In this document: piece after piece, positions 20,432 to 30,311 of the stretch
How the letters are laid out: each line of letters starts with the position of its first letter
Position numbering within the stretch: position 1 is the stretch's first letter
Source of the DNA: Paracholeplasma manati
GTDB taxonomy: Bacteria > Bacillota_I > Bacilli_A > Acholeplasmatales > UBA5453
Direction of reading: 5' to 3'
NCBI RefSeq assembly: GCF_025742995.1
Contig: NZ_JAOVQM010000001.1
Coordinates: 248,001 to 312,000 of the forward strand
DNA length: 64,000 nt
Made by a program: the position numbers and the translations under genes
The notes under the pieces: model-generated
Seen by the model: only the letters and a program-made list of their open reading frames with translations
What the model was told of the DNA's origin: nothing
Database searches by the model: none

Positions 20432-20440
20432 ATTATATCA
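20432..20440 (-). promoter_or_regulatory. Extended -10 promoter of the SNase lipoprotein
   Basis: On the minus strand TGA-TATAAT (20440 to 20432) lies about 30 bases upstream of the start, followed by an AGAGGAG ribosome site. The -35 match is poor. Confidence 0.55.
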
Positions 20441-20473
20441 TATAATGGTTTTTAATCTATCTCTGTGTGAGGA

Positions 20474-20510
20474 AAACGAAAAAAAGGACGAGCCCCGAGG
20501 TTCGTCCTTC
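20474..20510 (-). terminator. Strong terminator after the Ig/OB/lamin-tail lipoprotein
   Basis: An eleven-base stem (20484-20494 with 20499-20509; AAGGACGA...TCGTCCTT) with a four-base loop is followed on the minus strand by a run of T. It ends the transcript coming from the ABC importer genes. Confidence 0.92.
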
Positions 20511-20526
20511 TTGTTTTGTAATTTAA

Positions 20527-23500
20527 TTAAGCTGGTTGACCCATTGTGTGGGATCCAAGATATGTGAATGTATCTACTGGATAAACCATCCATTCAGCTG
20601 GATTCCAAGTAGTTGTTGGTCCCATAACGGTCCCTACTCTAACGACAGTATTGTCAGCTGTTGCTGTTGCATCATCACCAATGGTCCAAGATGTACCTGG
20701 GTCATTACCGATTACGCCGAATACGTCGATGATAACATCATTTTTAACCAATACTACAGCATCATCACCATTAAAGAATGTTACTGTTGATGTGAAATCA
20801 CCTACAGATGAAATGCCTGCTACTGCGCCTGAGTTATAAACAACAACGACATCACCATGAGCCAATGTACCACTTAGTGTGATTGTATTTGTTGTAGACG
20901 CTGTGGTTGCACCATTAGAATATAAATCTAAACGGTAAGCACTTAGATCAACTGCTGCACCAGTACCATTGTAAATTTCAATCGCTTTATTGTTGGATGA
21001 TCCTTCAATATATTCAGAAATGAATAGGTCAGTTGCATATTGTTGAGGTTCAGAGTTAGTACCTAAAGTGACTTCAAATGTAACTACTTTAGTTGCTGCA
21101 TTAAGGGATAGTGTAGCTGTTAAAGTAACAACGACTTGTCCACTTACTGGCATAACAACTGCGCCTGTAGCTGGGTCGATCAATGCATTGTCTGAAGATG
21201 TCCATACGATTGCAGCGCCATTAGCACCTGTTGCAGGTAATGTGATGGTTGTTGCTGTTGTATGAGCTGCTGCAACCACTAGAGCTGCTGCGTCTGCATC
21301 GACTAAATCTTGGTCAGATAATCCAACAACGATGTTGAATTCTCTTGTTTCAGTCACTGTACCTAATGTTACGGTAGCAGTTAATTTAACTGTAACTTGA
21401 CCAGAAACTGGTAATGTAACCACGCCTGCTTCGGAGATGACTGCTGCATTGTCGGTTGCCCAAGTGATTGCAGAACCATTAGCACCTGTTGCAGGTAATG
21501 TTAATGTTTGGTTAGACTTAACTTCTGCTGGAAGCATTAGAGCTACTTTATCGCCAGCGACTTTAGTTGCGTCTGTTAATGCAACTTCAGTGACGATTGT
21601 AGAGTCTGTGAAGTAGAAGTAAGGGTTGTTATTCCAAGCCAATACGTTTGTAACGGAGACTTCTTTACCAACGGTTAAGGATGCCAATAATGCTGCTTGT
21701 GCAGTAGACAATGCAACGCGGGAATCCCACTTCATGTCAATTCTCTTACCAGTGGCTACTTGTTCAAGAACAACAACGACGTTACCGTAGGATTGTGCAG
21801 GTAATGCAACAACCTTAAGTTGTGTTAATGTAACGAGTCTGCCTTGGTATGGAAGCATGTCAGTTGCGTTCAATGCGACAGCGTCAGCGTTGACTGCAGT
21901 GACAGTACCTGTGGTATTTAAAGCTTTAATTTCGGATGGAGCCATTTGTCTCATACCGCTGAATACAGCTCTTGTACCGATGACTTCAACGTCTTTACCA
22001 ACGTTGGCTTTTAATGTTGCTAATAAAGTTGCGTTTGATGTGTAAATCGCGATACCTGCATCACCTTGTTGGATGAAGTAAGTTCTATAGTATTCAGATG
22101 CTGTGACAGTACCTTGAACACGATATACAGTTGAGTTAACATCTGCTGCAACCACTTGTGCTACGGTTGAAAGTGGGATTTGACCAACTTTAACCACGTA
22201 GTTTTGAACTTTAGAAGCTTCACCCTTAGTGATGGTAGCTGTTAAAGTAACTGCGGTTTGAGAACCTTCAACTGGTGTAACCACACCGGTAGTAGGGTTG
22301 ATTAAAGCATTATCTGAGGAGGTCCAAACGATGGTTGTACCGAGTAGATCTGTAGGTAATGTTAATGTTGCTGCAGTTTCTTGAATTGCTGGCAATGCTG
22401 CGCCGGCTTGAATAGCTGCTGCGTCAACAGATTCTTGATCAGTCATTGGTAAGATTTCGATATCTTCAGTAACACCTGTGAAGATGAATGTGAAGATGGT
22501 TCTGTCTGTTCTATAAGAATATAGGAAGACATTCATTCTAACTTTTAGACCGTCTAATCCACGTAATGCGTCGATGTTAGACTTGTAGTAAACCATCAAT
22601 GCATCTGGTGTGAATGGTGAGTTTGCTGCGGAGTTGATACCTGAACCAGCATAATCAAAGTCAACAACGAATACGTCATAGTTACCAGTACCTTGAACTC
22701 TTACTTTACCTTCTAATTGTAGGTATGCGTAAGGGAACGGTGCTGTTTGTGTAAATGTTTGAGGTAATGTTGCGATGTATTGTGTAATTGTGCCAGGTAA
22801 TGTTTGTGCAGTTAGAACACTTGCTGCTTCTGTAGATGCCTTAAGGATGGTTGGCATTTCGGCACTCTTAGTACCATTGAATTGCCATGAACCAAAGTAG
22901 TAGTCTACGAAACCAGTGATGTCATAAACGTCGCCAACTTTGATGCTTGCAGCTGGTGTACCACCAGTGTAAACATATAATAAGCTTGCGCCATCATAAA
23001 TCATATAACCGTCGCCAGAGACACCAACAACAGTAACGCCTAATACTTTCGCATAAGTGTCCACTGGTGTTTCTAATGCTCTATTTACGATGGATAGATC
23101 AAGTGCTGCTTGTAAGGATGCCACTTCAGTAAATGGTGCGAATGATAATACGACAACTTCGAATTCTTTGGTATCAGAAACAGTACCCTTAGTTAAGGTT
23201 GCTGTTAAGATAACAGTGACATTTTCTGGTTGACGAGTAACAACACCTGCATTGCTGATGACTTCTGGGTTATTAGATGACCAAGTAACGGTAACACCGT
23301 CAGAACCTACAGTGGTAGGTAATACTAAGTCAGCTGCAACACCATTGCCGATACCAGCAAGTAGTAATGCATCTTTAGCTTCTGCGACTGCGATATTGTT
23401 AGGTTTAACATTGATTGCAGGGACAGTGATGATGAATTCTCTTGTAGCGTCACCAACGGATGCAACAAGGATAACAGTTTGGTCAGATTGACCCCACGCT

Positions 23501-24066
23501 GGACGTACAACTTTACCTGCAGTGTTGATAACTGATGGGTTTGGTGATGTCCAAACGATGTCTAATTTCATTGATCTTGTAGGTAAGAACAAATCACTAG
23601 TGGTGGTGTATCTGCCTGTAGTTTCGTTGTAAACCAATGAGCTACTGAAAATTTGAAGTGCGGCTAGCGCTTCTTCTGGTGTTGCGGCTGCTTCTGCAGC
23701 TTTAACTGTAATTTGGAACACTTTAGTTTCAGTAACTTCACGTAATGTTAACGTTGCAGTTACAGTAACTACGGTATCCGCGTTTGGTCTTACAACACTA
23801 CCATCATTTGAAATGACAGCTGCATTGCTTGATACCCATGAAATGGTAATTTCACCAAGTGCTGTAGGGAATGTAATATCTCTTGTAACACTCGATGCTG
23901 TATCGCCTTGTCCATAGACTAAAGCCACTTGATCTAATGCTGCTTCAACAGCCTCTTTGTCTGGGTTTGCTGCAGGTGTTTCGCAGGCAACCAAGCCAAG
24001 AATTGCTACTAGCGTTAGAACTAGAGCGACGATACCTTTTGTGAAACTGAATCTTTTGGTACTCAT
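20527..24066 (-). CDS. Large surface lipoprotein: Ig-like, OB-fold and lamin-tail modules
   Basis: An 1179-residue secreted lipoprotein (signal peptide, Cys28 in LVACET). It is built of about six Ig-like modules of some 90 residues, each with an LP-x-W-x-S-x-(N/D)-x-x-x-I pattern (ISWVSSNAAVIS, IVWTSSDNALI). Two pairs of OB-fold-like modules (about 313-535 and 627-825) resemble those in YhcR-type nucleases, and the C-terminal lamin-tail domain runs from about 1020 to 1179 (ISEYIEGSSNNKAIEIYN). No nuclease active site is visible. It lies between a nuclease lipoprotein and a terminator, in line with the importer genes. I infer a binding or scaffolding role at the cell surface, perhaps for nucleic acid. 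Confidence 0.85.
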   Translation of the reverse strand: MSTKRFSFTKGIVALVLTLVAILGLVACETPAANPDKEAVEAALDQVALVYGQGDTASSVTRDITFPTALGEITISWVSSNAAVISNDGSVVRPNADTVVTVTATLTLREVTETKVFQITVKAAEAAATPEEALAALQIFSSSLVYNETTGRYTTTSDLFLPTRSMKLDIVWTSPNPSVINTAGKVVRPAWGQSDQTVILVASVGDATREFIITVPAINVKPNNIAVAEAKDALLLAGIGNGVAADLVLPTTVGSDGVTVTWSSNNPEVISNAGVVTRQPENVTVILTATLTKGTVSDTKEFEVVVLSFAPFTEVASLQAALDLSIVNRALETPVDTYAKVLGVTVVGVSGDGYMIYDGASLLYVYTGGTPAASIKVGDVYDITGFVDYYFGSWQFNGTKSAEMPTILKASTEAASVLTAQTLPGTITQYIATLPQTFTQTAPFPYAYLQLEGKVRVQGTGNYDVFVVDFDYAGSGINSAANSPFTPDALMVYYKSNIDALRGLDGLKVRMNVFLYSYRTDRTIFTFIFTGVTEDIEILPMTDQESVDAAAIQAGAALPAIQETAATLTLPTDLLGTTIVWTSSDNALINPTTGVVTPVEGSQTAVTLTATITKGEASKVQNYVVKVGQIPLSTVAQVVAADVNSTVYRVQGTVTASEYYRTYFIQQGDAGIAIYTSNATLLATLKANVGKDVEVIGTRAVFSGMRQMAPSEIKALNTTGTVTAVNADAVALNATDMLPYQGRLVTLTQLKVVALPAQSYGNVVVVLEQVATGKRIDMKWDSRVALSTAQAALLASLTVGKEVSVTNVLAWNNNPYFYFTDSTIVTEVALTDATKVAGDKVALMLPAEVKSNQTLTLPATGANGSAITWATDNAAVISEAGVVTLPVSGQVTVKLTATVTLGTVTETREFNIVVGLSDQDLVDADAAALVVAAAHTTATTITLPATGANGAAIVWTSSDNALIDPATGAVVMPVSGQVVVTLTATLSLNAATKVVTFEVTLGTNSEPQQYATDLFISEYIEGSSNNKAIEIYNGTGAAVDLSAYRLDLYSNGATTASTTNTITLSGTLAHGDVVVVYNSGAVAGISSVGDFTSTVTFFNGDDAVVLVKNDVIIDVFGVIGNDPGTSWTIGDDATATADNTVVRVGTVMGPTTTWNPAEWMVYPVDTFTYLGSHTMGQPA

Positions 24067-24089
24067 TTTCGACTTTCTTCCTCCATTTT

Positions 24090-25766
24090 TTAATTATTAA
24101 ATTCTATACTGCCCATCCCTGGTAACATGAGTTGATAACCGGAGTTAAACTGTGTTACTGGGGCTGTAACCGAGAATTGTGCGCCAACACTGAACGTGTA
24201 GCTTGGAACGACTTTCGCCGTGTAATCATCGACGCGAATATTGATGGTATTGTTATTGGAATCTCTCGCTACCACGGTATAAGCATCGGTGGTTAAACCG
24301 GATTGAGACAATTGAATCTGTGTCACTGTTAAGTCTTCGATTCTAACCACTCTACCCACATACTGTGAAACTTGGTTCGCAGCGATGGTACTGATGGTGA
24401 CTGGGTTGTCTGTGCTTAACAAAATCATATTATCAATCGTATAGTTGGATAACTGTTTGGATTGGAAATACACAGCAGGGACTAACCCTTGAATCGTGAC
24501 TTCATAACCAATTTGTAATTCATTGGTCATGTTGTAGCCTGCATACATATAGATACCACGGTTGTTTTGTTCAATATATATGCTGTTACCTACTTTTGAA
24601 GTGATGACACCTGTGATGGTCACTTTTTTCGCTATATAATCGTTGAAATTATCTAACAGTGCGCCAATTTCTATTGGTGTACCACCGGTCGAGTAGTCAA
24701 AATCTGGGTCAACCTCACCATAGATGCGTCTGCCTGTGAGTTGGGTTTCGGCTTGTGCAGTGACGAATATGGATCCATATTGTGTCGATGCAACAGCACT
24801 AGTCCAAGCATAGGCTTCTTCAACCAATTCGAGGTTTAACAATCTTGTCTTACCGTCTTTGATGTACCAAACCCAAGCTAAATAACGTTCGTTACCATCG
24901 GTTCTGACGCCTTCGGCTTGAAGAATGATGGTTTCTGCGTTATCTAAGGTTTCTCTCACAAAGTTGGCAGCTTTGATGCCCCATGGTTCATATTTTGAGG
25001 TCGCTTCAGGTGCATCAATACCTAAGTATCGAACGGTGAATCTTTCACCTGTCACGGAATCTCTAAAGTTGGTGGTGTCCGCGTCGGTATGGGTGGTAAT
25101 GGTAACTACCCCGATACCATCATTGATAAACGACTTACCTGCATAAGATACAGCGAGCTGTAAATTATCGGTATTGTTCGTATCAAATGGCGGAACAACG
25201 ACATTGATCGTACGAGTCACGGTTGTGGATAAACCACTGTTCATCGCTTGATATGTCACGTAATAAACCCCTATTTGATAGAAGTTCACTTCGGATAACG
25301 TATTTTGATTGCTATCCTTAATTTCTAATACATAGAAGAAATTGCCAAACGGTATATCGTTGCCTTGGAAGTCGGTTGCTGTCACACCCGCATAAATATC
25401 AAATGTGGGTGGGTTACCTTGTACTGACACATAAACCGAAGCCTCATCTGCACCGTTAATGGTTGGTGCAGATGGGACTGGAATTGCGATTTCAATACGG
25501 ATACTGACAGTGGTTTCGACTTTATCGCCTACGTTATAGCCGACGTATCTAATAAAGGTTCCCGCTGCTACTGTGCTACTTTGAACCTCTCTAAATTGTA
25601 CTGTAATGCCAACTTCTTCAAATATTGCTTCAATTTGAGATTGTGTCTTGCCCGTTAAATCCGTAAGGGTATAACGTGTATCTTCAATCACTGGTGGATT
25701 TTCAACACACCCAACCAATGAAAATGCAAATACGGCAAGCAGCAATAAGAAGAATGCCTTTTTCAA
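24090..25766 (-). CDS. Lipoprotein with PASTA, Ig-like, SNase-like and OB-fold domains
   Basis: A 558-residue predicted surface nuclease, lipid-anchored at Cys20 (LVGC). One PASTA-like module (about 32-95) is followed by an Ig-like/DUF5011-type module (about 97-195). A staphylococcal-nuclease-like domain spans about 200-350, with VRYLGIDAPE and NERYLAWVWY supplying the Arg35/Asp40/Glu43 and Arg87 equivalents. Two OB-fold-like modules form the C-terminus (VTITGVITSKVGNSIYIEQ onward). The start is one base after the stop of the solute-binding protein gene, so the two are translationally linked. This ties an extracellular nuclease to an ABC importer. Confidence 0.9.
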   Translation of the reverse strand: MKKAFFLLLLAVFAFSLVGCVENPPVIEDTRYTLTDLTGKTQSQIEAIFEEVGITVQFREVQSSTVAAGTFIRYVGYNVGDKVETTVSIRIEIAIPVPSAPTINGADEASVYVSVQGNPPTFDIYAGVTATDFQGNDIPFGNFFYVLEIKDSNQNTLSEVNFYQIGVYYVTYQAMNSGLSTTVTRTINVVVPPFDTNNTDNLQLAVSYAGKSFINDGIGVVTITTHTDADTTNFRDSVTGERFTVRYLGIDAPEATSKYEPWGIKAANFVRETLDNAETIILQAEGVRTDGNERYLAWVWYIKDGKTRLLNLELVEEAYAWTSAVASTQYGSIFVTAQAETQLTGRRIYGEVDPDFDYSTGGTPIEIGALLDNFNDYIAKKVTITGVITSKVGNSIYIEQNNRGIYMYAGYNMTNELQIGYEVTIQGLVPAVYFQSKQLSNYTIDNMILLSTDNPVTISTIAANQVSQYVGRVVRIEDLTVTQIQLSQSGLTTDAYTVVARDSNNNTINIRVDDYTAKVVPSYTFSVGAQFSVTAPVTQFNSGYQLMLPGMGSIEFNN

Positions 25767-25767
25767 A

Positions 25768-27702
25768 TTATTGTCCGCCTAGATTTGCCTCAGTATAGGC
25801 ATCTTGTAATGCAGCGGCAATATTACCGTCCCCAAGCATGATTCTTTCAAGGGCTAGACCGACTTGAGTTCTTGCTCTAGAAGATCCGATGAATGCAGGG
25901 TCATAGTACATATTGTTTCTTTGTAGGTATGCTGCATTGGCTGCCATTGAAATGTATAGTTGGTTTGCTGTTGGGTTGGTTAAGAATGTTTGATAAGTGG
26001 TGGATTCATAAGCACTGGTTCTCACTGGTAGATAACCGGTTTCCATTGCCCAGTCAGTGGTGTTTTCAAGGCTGATTAGGTGCTTTAAGAATAACCATGA
26101 AGCGAGTTGTTGTTGTTCAGTACCAGTCTTCATTAAGGAAATATTTGTACCTTGTTGGATAACGGCTTTCGCATTAGGTTTGTCAGCGTTGTAAGGGACT
26201 GGTGCTACACCAATTTGGAACACTGGTTGACCTGTTGTAGGGTCAGATGAAGGCACGTTGTAACGTACACCTGCAGATGAACCGATGGTCACGAATGTTT
26301 GTTGGTTAACGAATGGGGTAGATGCATATTGTTGATCCCAAAATTCCGGTAATGTGATCACAGCTTTGTTATCCTTTAAGAATTGCATAGCTGCCGTTGT
26401 ATTCGTGTTATTTACCCATAAGTATTCGCCTTTGAATGTCGAATAGTTCAGTGCGGTATAACCACCTTCAAATTGTCTTGTGAAAGTGATGAACGCATTA
26501 CCTGTGGAGTCATAAGATGCAGGGATGATTAATGCTTTAGCGGCTTCGATGAGCGGTGCTAATGCCATTTCAGTCATACCAGGGTTAGCTGCTCTGACTT
26601 TCGCTTCTGCAATCGCGTCACCATATGCTTTTAAAGCTGGTGCAGCAGCGATGATGTCTTGCCATGTTTGTGGTACTGGTAAAGACAATGCATCAAATGC
26701 AGTCTTGTTATAAATCATGACTTCAGTGGATTTGTTGAATGGTAATGAATAGTAAGTGCCGTTTGCGTCGTATTGGCTGTTTTCATCTAAGTAAGATTGA
26801 ATGATGTCATCCAATGCGTCAGCACCATTGAGTCCCCAAGTGGTGGATTCAATGTAAGGGTTCAAGTTCAATACCGCTTTACCATTGAGGTATTCAGCGA
26901 CATGGTCAGGATAAGCTTGAACAAGGTTTGGCATCGCGTTTGCTGTAATCGCGTTGATCATGTTGGTCTTTAAGGTATCATAGTTACCTACACCAGCAGG
27001 GATCACAACAGTGACGTTAGGGTATTTTTCTTTGAAGGATGCTGCATACTTTTCAAGCAATGCTTGGTTGGATGCACCCATTGCATGCCAAATGGTAATT
27101 TCAATTGGGTCTGTGGTTAATTGGAAAGGAATATCAGAAACTGCAACAGTTACAGTGATGGAAGCGGATGCTCTAACACCAGCTTGGTTGGTAACTCTAA
27201 CGGTTAATGTATATTGTCCTGGGGTATCCAATAACAATGTACCGGTAACTTGAATAGACGCTGTGATGTTGCCATCGACAGGGTCAATTGCAGTAACACC
27301 AGCGATTGGGTTAAAGTCACCAGAACCAATGTAGTAGGTTTGTTGAGCTTTAATACCGTTAAGTACTGGTGGTTGCGCTTGAGTCGTACCTTCAACGGTT
27401 AAGTTGATGGTAACAACAGCTTCGTTGCCTGCAGAGTCGGTAACTTTTAAGGTAATCACGTATGTACCAGCATAATTTAAATCATCCTGGTCAAAACCGC
27501 TTACCACGATTTGACTTGTTAAATTGCCATCTTCACGGTCGTCAGCAGTGACGCCATCTAATGGGTTGTAAGTGCCACCTTGTTGTACAACTGGGTTCAG
27601 TTGTGCGCCAGAGATGGTTGGTGCTTGGTCTCTTTGCTTAGCACATGCCGTTAGCATCACTACAGCGAATAGAACAATTAAAAGCGACGTAATTCTCTTC
27701 AT
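25768..27702 (-). CDS. ABC importer substrate-binding lipoprotein with Ig-like domains
   Basis: A 644-residue extracellular binding protein of the carbohydrate/glycerophosphodiester class (family 1, UgpB/MalE-like). The signal peptide and lipobox LTAC (Cys20) are followed by two DUF5011-type Ig modules (about 30-115 and 116-205). The binding domain begins ITIWHAMGASNQALLEKY and contains YYSLPFNKSTEVMIYN. The frame extends 18 codons upstream, but an AGGAGG site six bases before the ATG at 27702 decides the start. The Ig spacers are unusual for the family and would hold the binding lobe away from the membrane. The ligand is unknown. Sugars or phosphosugars are the usual substrates. Confidence 0.9.
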   Translation of the reverse strand: MKRITSLLIVLFAVVMLTACAKQRDQAPTISGAQLNPVVQQGGTYNPLDGVTADDREDGNLTSQIVVSGFDQDDLNYAGTYVITLKVTDSAGNEAVVTINLTVEGTTQAQPPVLNGIKAQQTYYIGSGDFNPIAGVTAIDPVDGNITASIQVTGTLLLDTPGQYTLTVRVTNQAGVRASASITVTVAVSDIPFQLTTDPIEITIWHAMGASNQALLEKYAASFKEKYPNVTVVIPAGVGNYDTLKTNMINAITANAMPNLVQAYPDHVAEYLNGKAVLNLNPYIESTTWGLNGADALDDIIQSYLDENSQYDANGTYYSLPFNKSTEVMIYNKTAFDALSLPVPQTWQDIIAAAPALKAYGDAIAEAKVRAANPGMTEMALAPLIEAAKALIIPASYDSTGNAFITFTRQFEGGYTALNYSTFKGEYLWVNNTNTTAAMQFLKDNKAVITLPEFWDQQYASTPFVNQQTFVTIGSSAGVRYNVPSSDPTTGQPVFQIGVAPVPYNADKPNAKAVIQQGTNISLMKTGTEQQQLASWLFLKHLISLENTTDWAMETGYLPVRTSAYESTTYQTFLTNPTANQLYISMAANAAYLQRNNMYYDPAFIGSSRARTQVGLALERIMLGDGNIAAALQDAYTEANLGGQ

Positions 27703-27732
27703 TTGTGTCCTCCTAATGAATTTTATGATTAG

Positions 27733-27746
27733 CAACCGCTCGGTTG
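27733..27746 (-). repeat. Stem-loop between permease and binding-protein genes
   Basis: CAACC/GGTTG (27733-27737 with 27742-27746) has a four-base loop and lies between the MalG-like permease and the binding protein. Intergenic stem-loops at this place in importer operons often stabilise mRNA segments. That role is inference here. Confidence 0.35.
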
Positions 27747-27768
27747 TAAATCCCAAAACGTGTAAATC

Positions 27769-29250
27769 CTATCCTTTGGTTCCACTTCTACCCACACCGC
27801 GGATGATGTATTTCTTAAGCGAGAAGAAAATAATCAATAGTGGTACGGTAACGAGGGCTGTTGCAGCCAATTGGACGTTGTAAACCGGTCTAGCATCTGA
27901 ACCCGAACCGACGACGAAGCTGGTGCTACGAAGTGCGACGGAAATCAGCCAGTTCTTTTCACTTGGTGCGACGAGTTGAGGCCAGATATAGGCATCCCAA
28001 GCACCGATGGCAGAAAGAATGGTAATGGTGGTGATGGTTGGTCTTGCGATTGGAATCATGACTCTGGTTAAGTACTTGAAGTCGCCACAACCATCGACTT
28101 GAGCGGCACGGTAAAGCGAATCAGGGATTTGCTTGAACGATTGTCTCAAGAAGAAAATATAGAATACAGATGTCATGAATGGGAAAATGAGCGCCAAGAA
28201 GGAGTCATACCATCCAAGGTTTCTAACAGTGATGTAGTTGGTAATGGTGTAAAGTTCACCTGGAATCATCATGGTCATTAACAAGATGGAGAAGATGAAT
28301 TCTCTACCTTTAAAGTCTAAGCGTGAGAACGCGAAGGCTGCCAAGATGGTGGTGGTGACTGTACCGACCATTGAGATTAAACCAACGGTCACGGTATTAC
28401 CAAGGTAACGCCAGAAACTAAATCTGGTGAAAGCTACTTTGAAGTTGACCCATTGCATTTCATCCAAGCCAATGAAGAATCTTGGGTTGAGACGGGTGGT
28501 TAATTCCACGTTGGTCTTCAATGCGGTTAAGATCATCCAGTAGAATGGGATAAAGATGAAGATGGCGATGAAGGTTAAGAAGGTGTACATCGCTACCAAC
28601 CCTAAGGTTTTCACGATGAGATCGTTGCGGCCTACACGTTCAAGGTCTTGTTGAGACAATGAACCTTTTCTCGCAACTTCTGCTTCAATCTTCATTGCTT
28701 TGGCTTTTTCTTTACCAAACTTACTGATGTTGCTCTTATATTGGGTACGGCGTTCAAAATACGCTTTGGTGCTATCCACTAAACTCACAAAGAACTTACC
28801 AATCGCTTTAAAGCCTTCGATAAAGCCTTTGCCTAAATTGTAATCTTGAATGATTAACATCATCTTGTTCGCTGTGATAAAACGAATCACTGCGGACGCG
28901 ATGTTCCCTGTGAAAAACGCCATAAATGCATACAAGATTTGTGAGCGATAATCCCATGGGTCCATTTCAATGGTTTCTTTGTCAACCACACGTTTAACGT
29001 GTTTCACAGCGGTTGGAACGAATACCAATAAGTATCCAACCAATAACGAAATCATGACGTTGAGTTGTGCAGATGTTACTTCAATACCAATGAAATTGTA
29101 AGTGGTATTGACCACGTCGGTAATGACTTCAGGTTCAACTAAAACCCAGAAGAAATACCCTAATAATGATAAGTAGATAATTGCATATGCAATATCGATT
29201 AACGTAGCGATCAGGTCTAGACGCTTAATTTCTTTCGTAATTCTTTTCAT
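27769..29250 (-). CDS. ABC importer permease, MalG-type, with N-terminal extension
   Basis: A permease of the carbohydrate-type ABC importer, 493 residues, whereas MalG-like proteins are usually 270-300. The C-terminal 280 residues are canonical: FIPFYWMILTALK, then five more helices and the EAA loop AAQVDGCGDFKYLTRVMIPIARP. The N-terminal ~200 residues are extra. They contain about three to four hydrophobic helices and a basic linker (YKSNISKFGKEKAKAMK). The start has AGGAGG seven bases upstream. The extension could be a fused small membrane partner or a regulatory module. Confidence 0.9.
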   Translation of the reverse strand: MKRITKEIKRLDLIATLIDIAYAIIYLSLLGYFFWVLVEPEVITDVVNTTYNFIGIEVTSAQLNVMISLLVGYLLVFVPTAVKHVKRVVDKETIEMDPWDYRSQILYAFMAFFTGNIASAVIRFITANKMMLIIQDYNLGKGFIEGFKAIGKFFVSLVDSTKAYFERRTQYKSNISKFGKEKAKAMKIEAEVARKGSLSQQDLERVGRNDLIVKTLGLVAMYTFLTFIAIFIFIPFYWMILTALKTNVELTTRLNPRFFIGLDEMQWVNFKVAFTRFSFWRYLGNTVTVGLISMVGTVTTTILAAFAFSRLDFKGREFIFSILLMTMMIPGELYTITNYITVRNLGWYDSFLALIFPFMTSVFYIFFLRQSFKQIPDSLYRAAQVDGCGDFKYLTRVMIPIARPTITTITILSAIGAWDAYIWPQLVAPSEKNWLISVALRSTSFVVGSGSDARPVYNVQLAATALVTVPLLIIFFSLKKYIIRGVGRSGTKG

Positions 29251-29261
29251 GATTAAGCCTC

Positions 29262-30311
29262 CTAGTAATGGACTCTACGTTTACCAACTTCAAGTTGGAG
29301 TAGCGTGAATACCAAGATGATGCCAAATAAGATGATCGCAGCGGCAGACGCGTAGGACATGAGTCCGTCTTGTGATGCCAATCCGATGTAATCGTAAATG
29401 TAGAATACGATGGTCTTTAAGTTGATGGTCCCATTCGCACCGGTGGTGATTAACCCAGTACGGTCAATAATCGCAACGACACTTGAATAGGTCTTGAATG
29501 CCCCAATAACGGAAGTAATCAAGATGTAGAATATCATCGGCGATATCATTGGAACGGTAATTCGGTAGAAGGATTTACTTCTAGAAGCACCATCGATTTG
29601 TGCGGCTTGATAGTATTGTTTATCGATGCCTTGGATACCTGCTAAGAAGACGATGATCTTAAATGCTAGTCCGTTCCATACAGAGTAGATCAAGATAACG
29701 CTCATCGCAGACCAATAGGTCGCACCGACCCCAATCCAAACAATCGGTTGTAAACCTACCCAAGTCAATACTTGGTTGGCTAACCCGAGGTTGGTTAAGT
29801 CGTTAGAGTTCCCTTTAAACATAAAGGCGAATACTAACCCAATCGCGATGGAGTTGGTAACATACGGTAAGAAGAAAATCGATTGATAGAAGCCTTTCAA
29901 TGGTTTAATCGCATTGAGCGCAACCGCAATCATCAATCCGACAAAAATCGTGACTGGGACAGAAATCAATACAATCATACTGGTATTGAAAATGGCTCTA
30001 CCGAAGTTTGCATGTCTAAGGACCGTTAAGTAATTGCCAAATAAGATATACCCTTCAAAATCCCCTCTTTGGATGTTATATCCGGTATAGAAGGAAATCA
30101 AGAATGAGTTAAAAATTGGGTAAAAGGTGAAAATCATTAATAATGTTAGTGCTGGGATCAAGTAGAAAATCGCTTTTAACCAAGCTGGCCATCTCACAAT
30201 GAATTCTAGACCAAATTTCGATAGGAAATTGTCTATAATCACTGCCATATGGTGCAATTTACTTCTGAAGACCCAGATCATTTCTTTTAATCTTGAGTCT
30301 TGCTTGTTCAT
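29262..30311 (-). CDS. ABC importer permease, MalF-type
   Basis: A partner permease of 349 residues with about six to seven helices and the EAA motif AAQIDGASRSKSFYRITVPMISP, which contacts the ATPase. The first ~40 residues are cytoplasmic and longer than usual, ahead of the first helix. Its ATG overlaps the ATPase stop as ATGA, so synthesis is coupled. With the MalG-type partner it forms the channel of the importer. Confidence 0.93.
   Translation of the reverse strand: MNKQDSRLKEMIWVFRSKLHHMAVIIDNFLSKFGLEFIVRWPAWLKAIFYLIPALTLLMIFTFYPIFNSFLISFYTGYNIQRGDFEGYILFGNYLTVLRHANFGRAIFNTSMIVLISVPVTIFVGLMIAVALNAIKPLKGFYQSIFFLPYVTNSIAIGLVFAFMFKGNSNDLTNLGLANQVLTWVGLQPIVWIGVGATYWSAMSVILIYSVWNGLAFKIIVFLAGIQGIDKQYYQAAQIDGASRSKSFYRITVPMISPMIFYILITSVIGAFKTYSSVVAIIDRTGLITTGANGTINLKTIVFYIYDYIGLASQDGLMSYASAAAIILFGIILVFTLLQLEVGKRRVHY

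Noticed and set aside
20527-24066. Nuclease activity of the 1179-residue lipoprotein
   Set aside because: Although its OB and lamin-tail modules occur in extracellular nucleases, no SNase, EEP or NUC1 active-site motif is visible.
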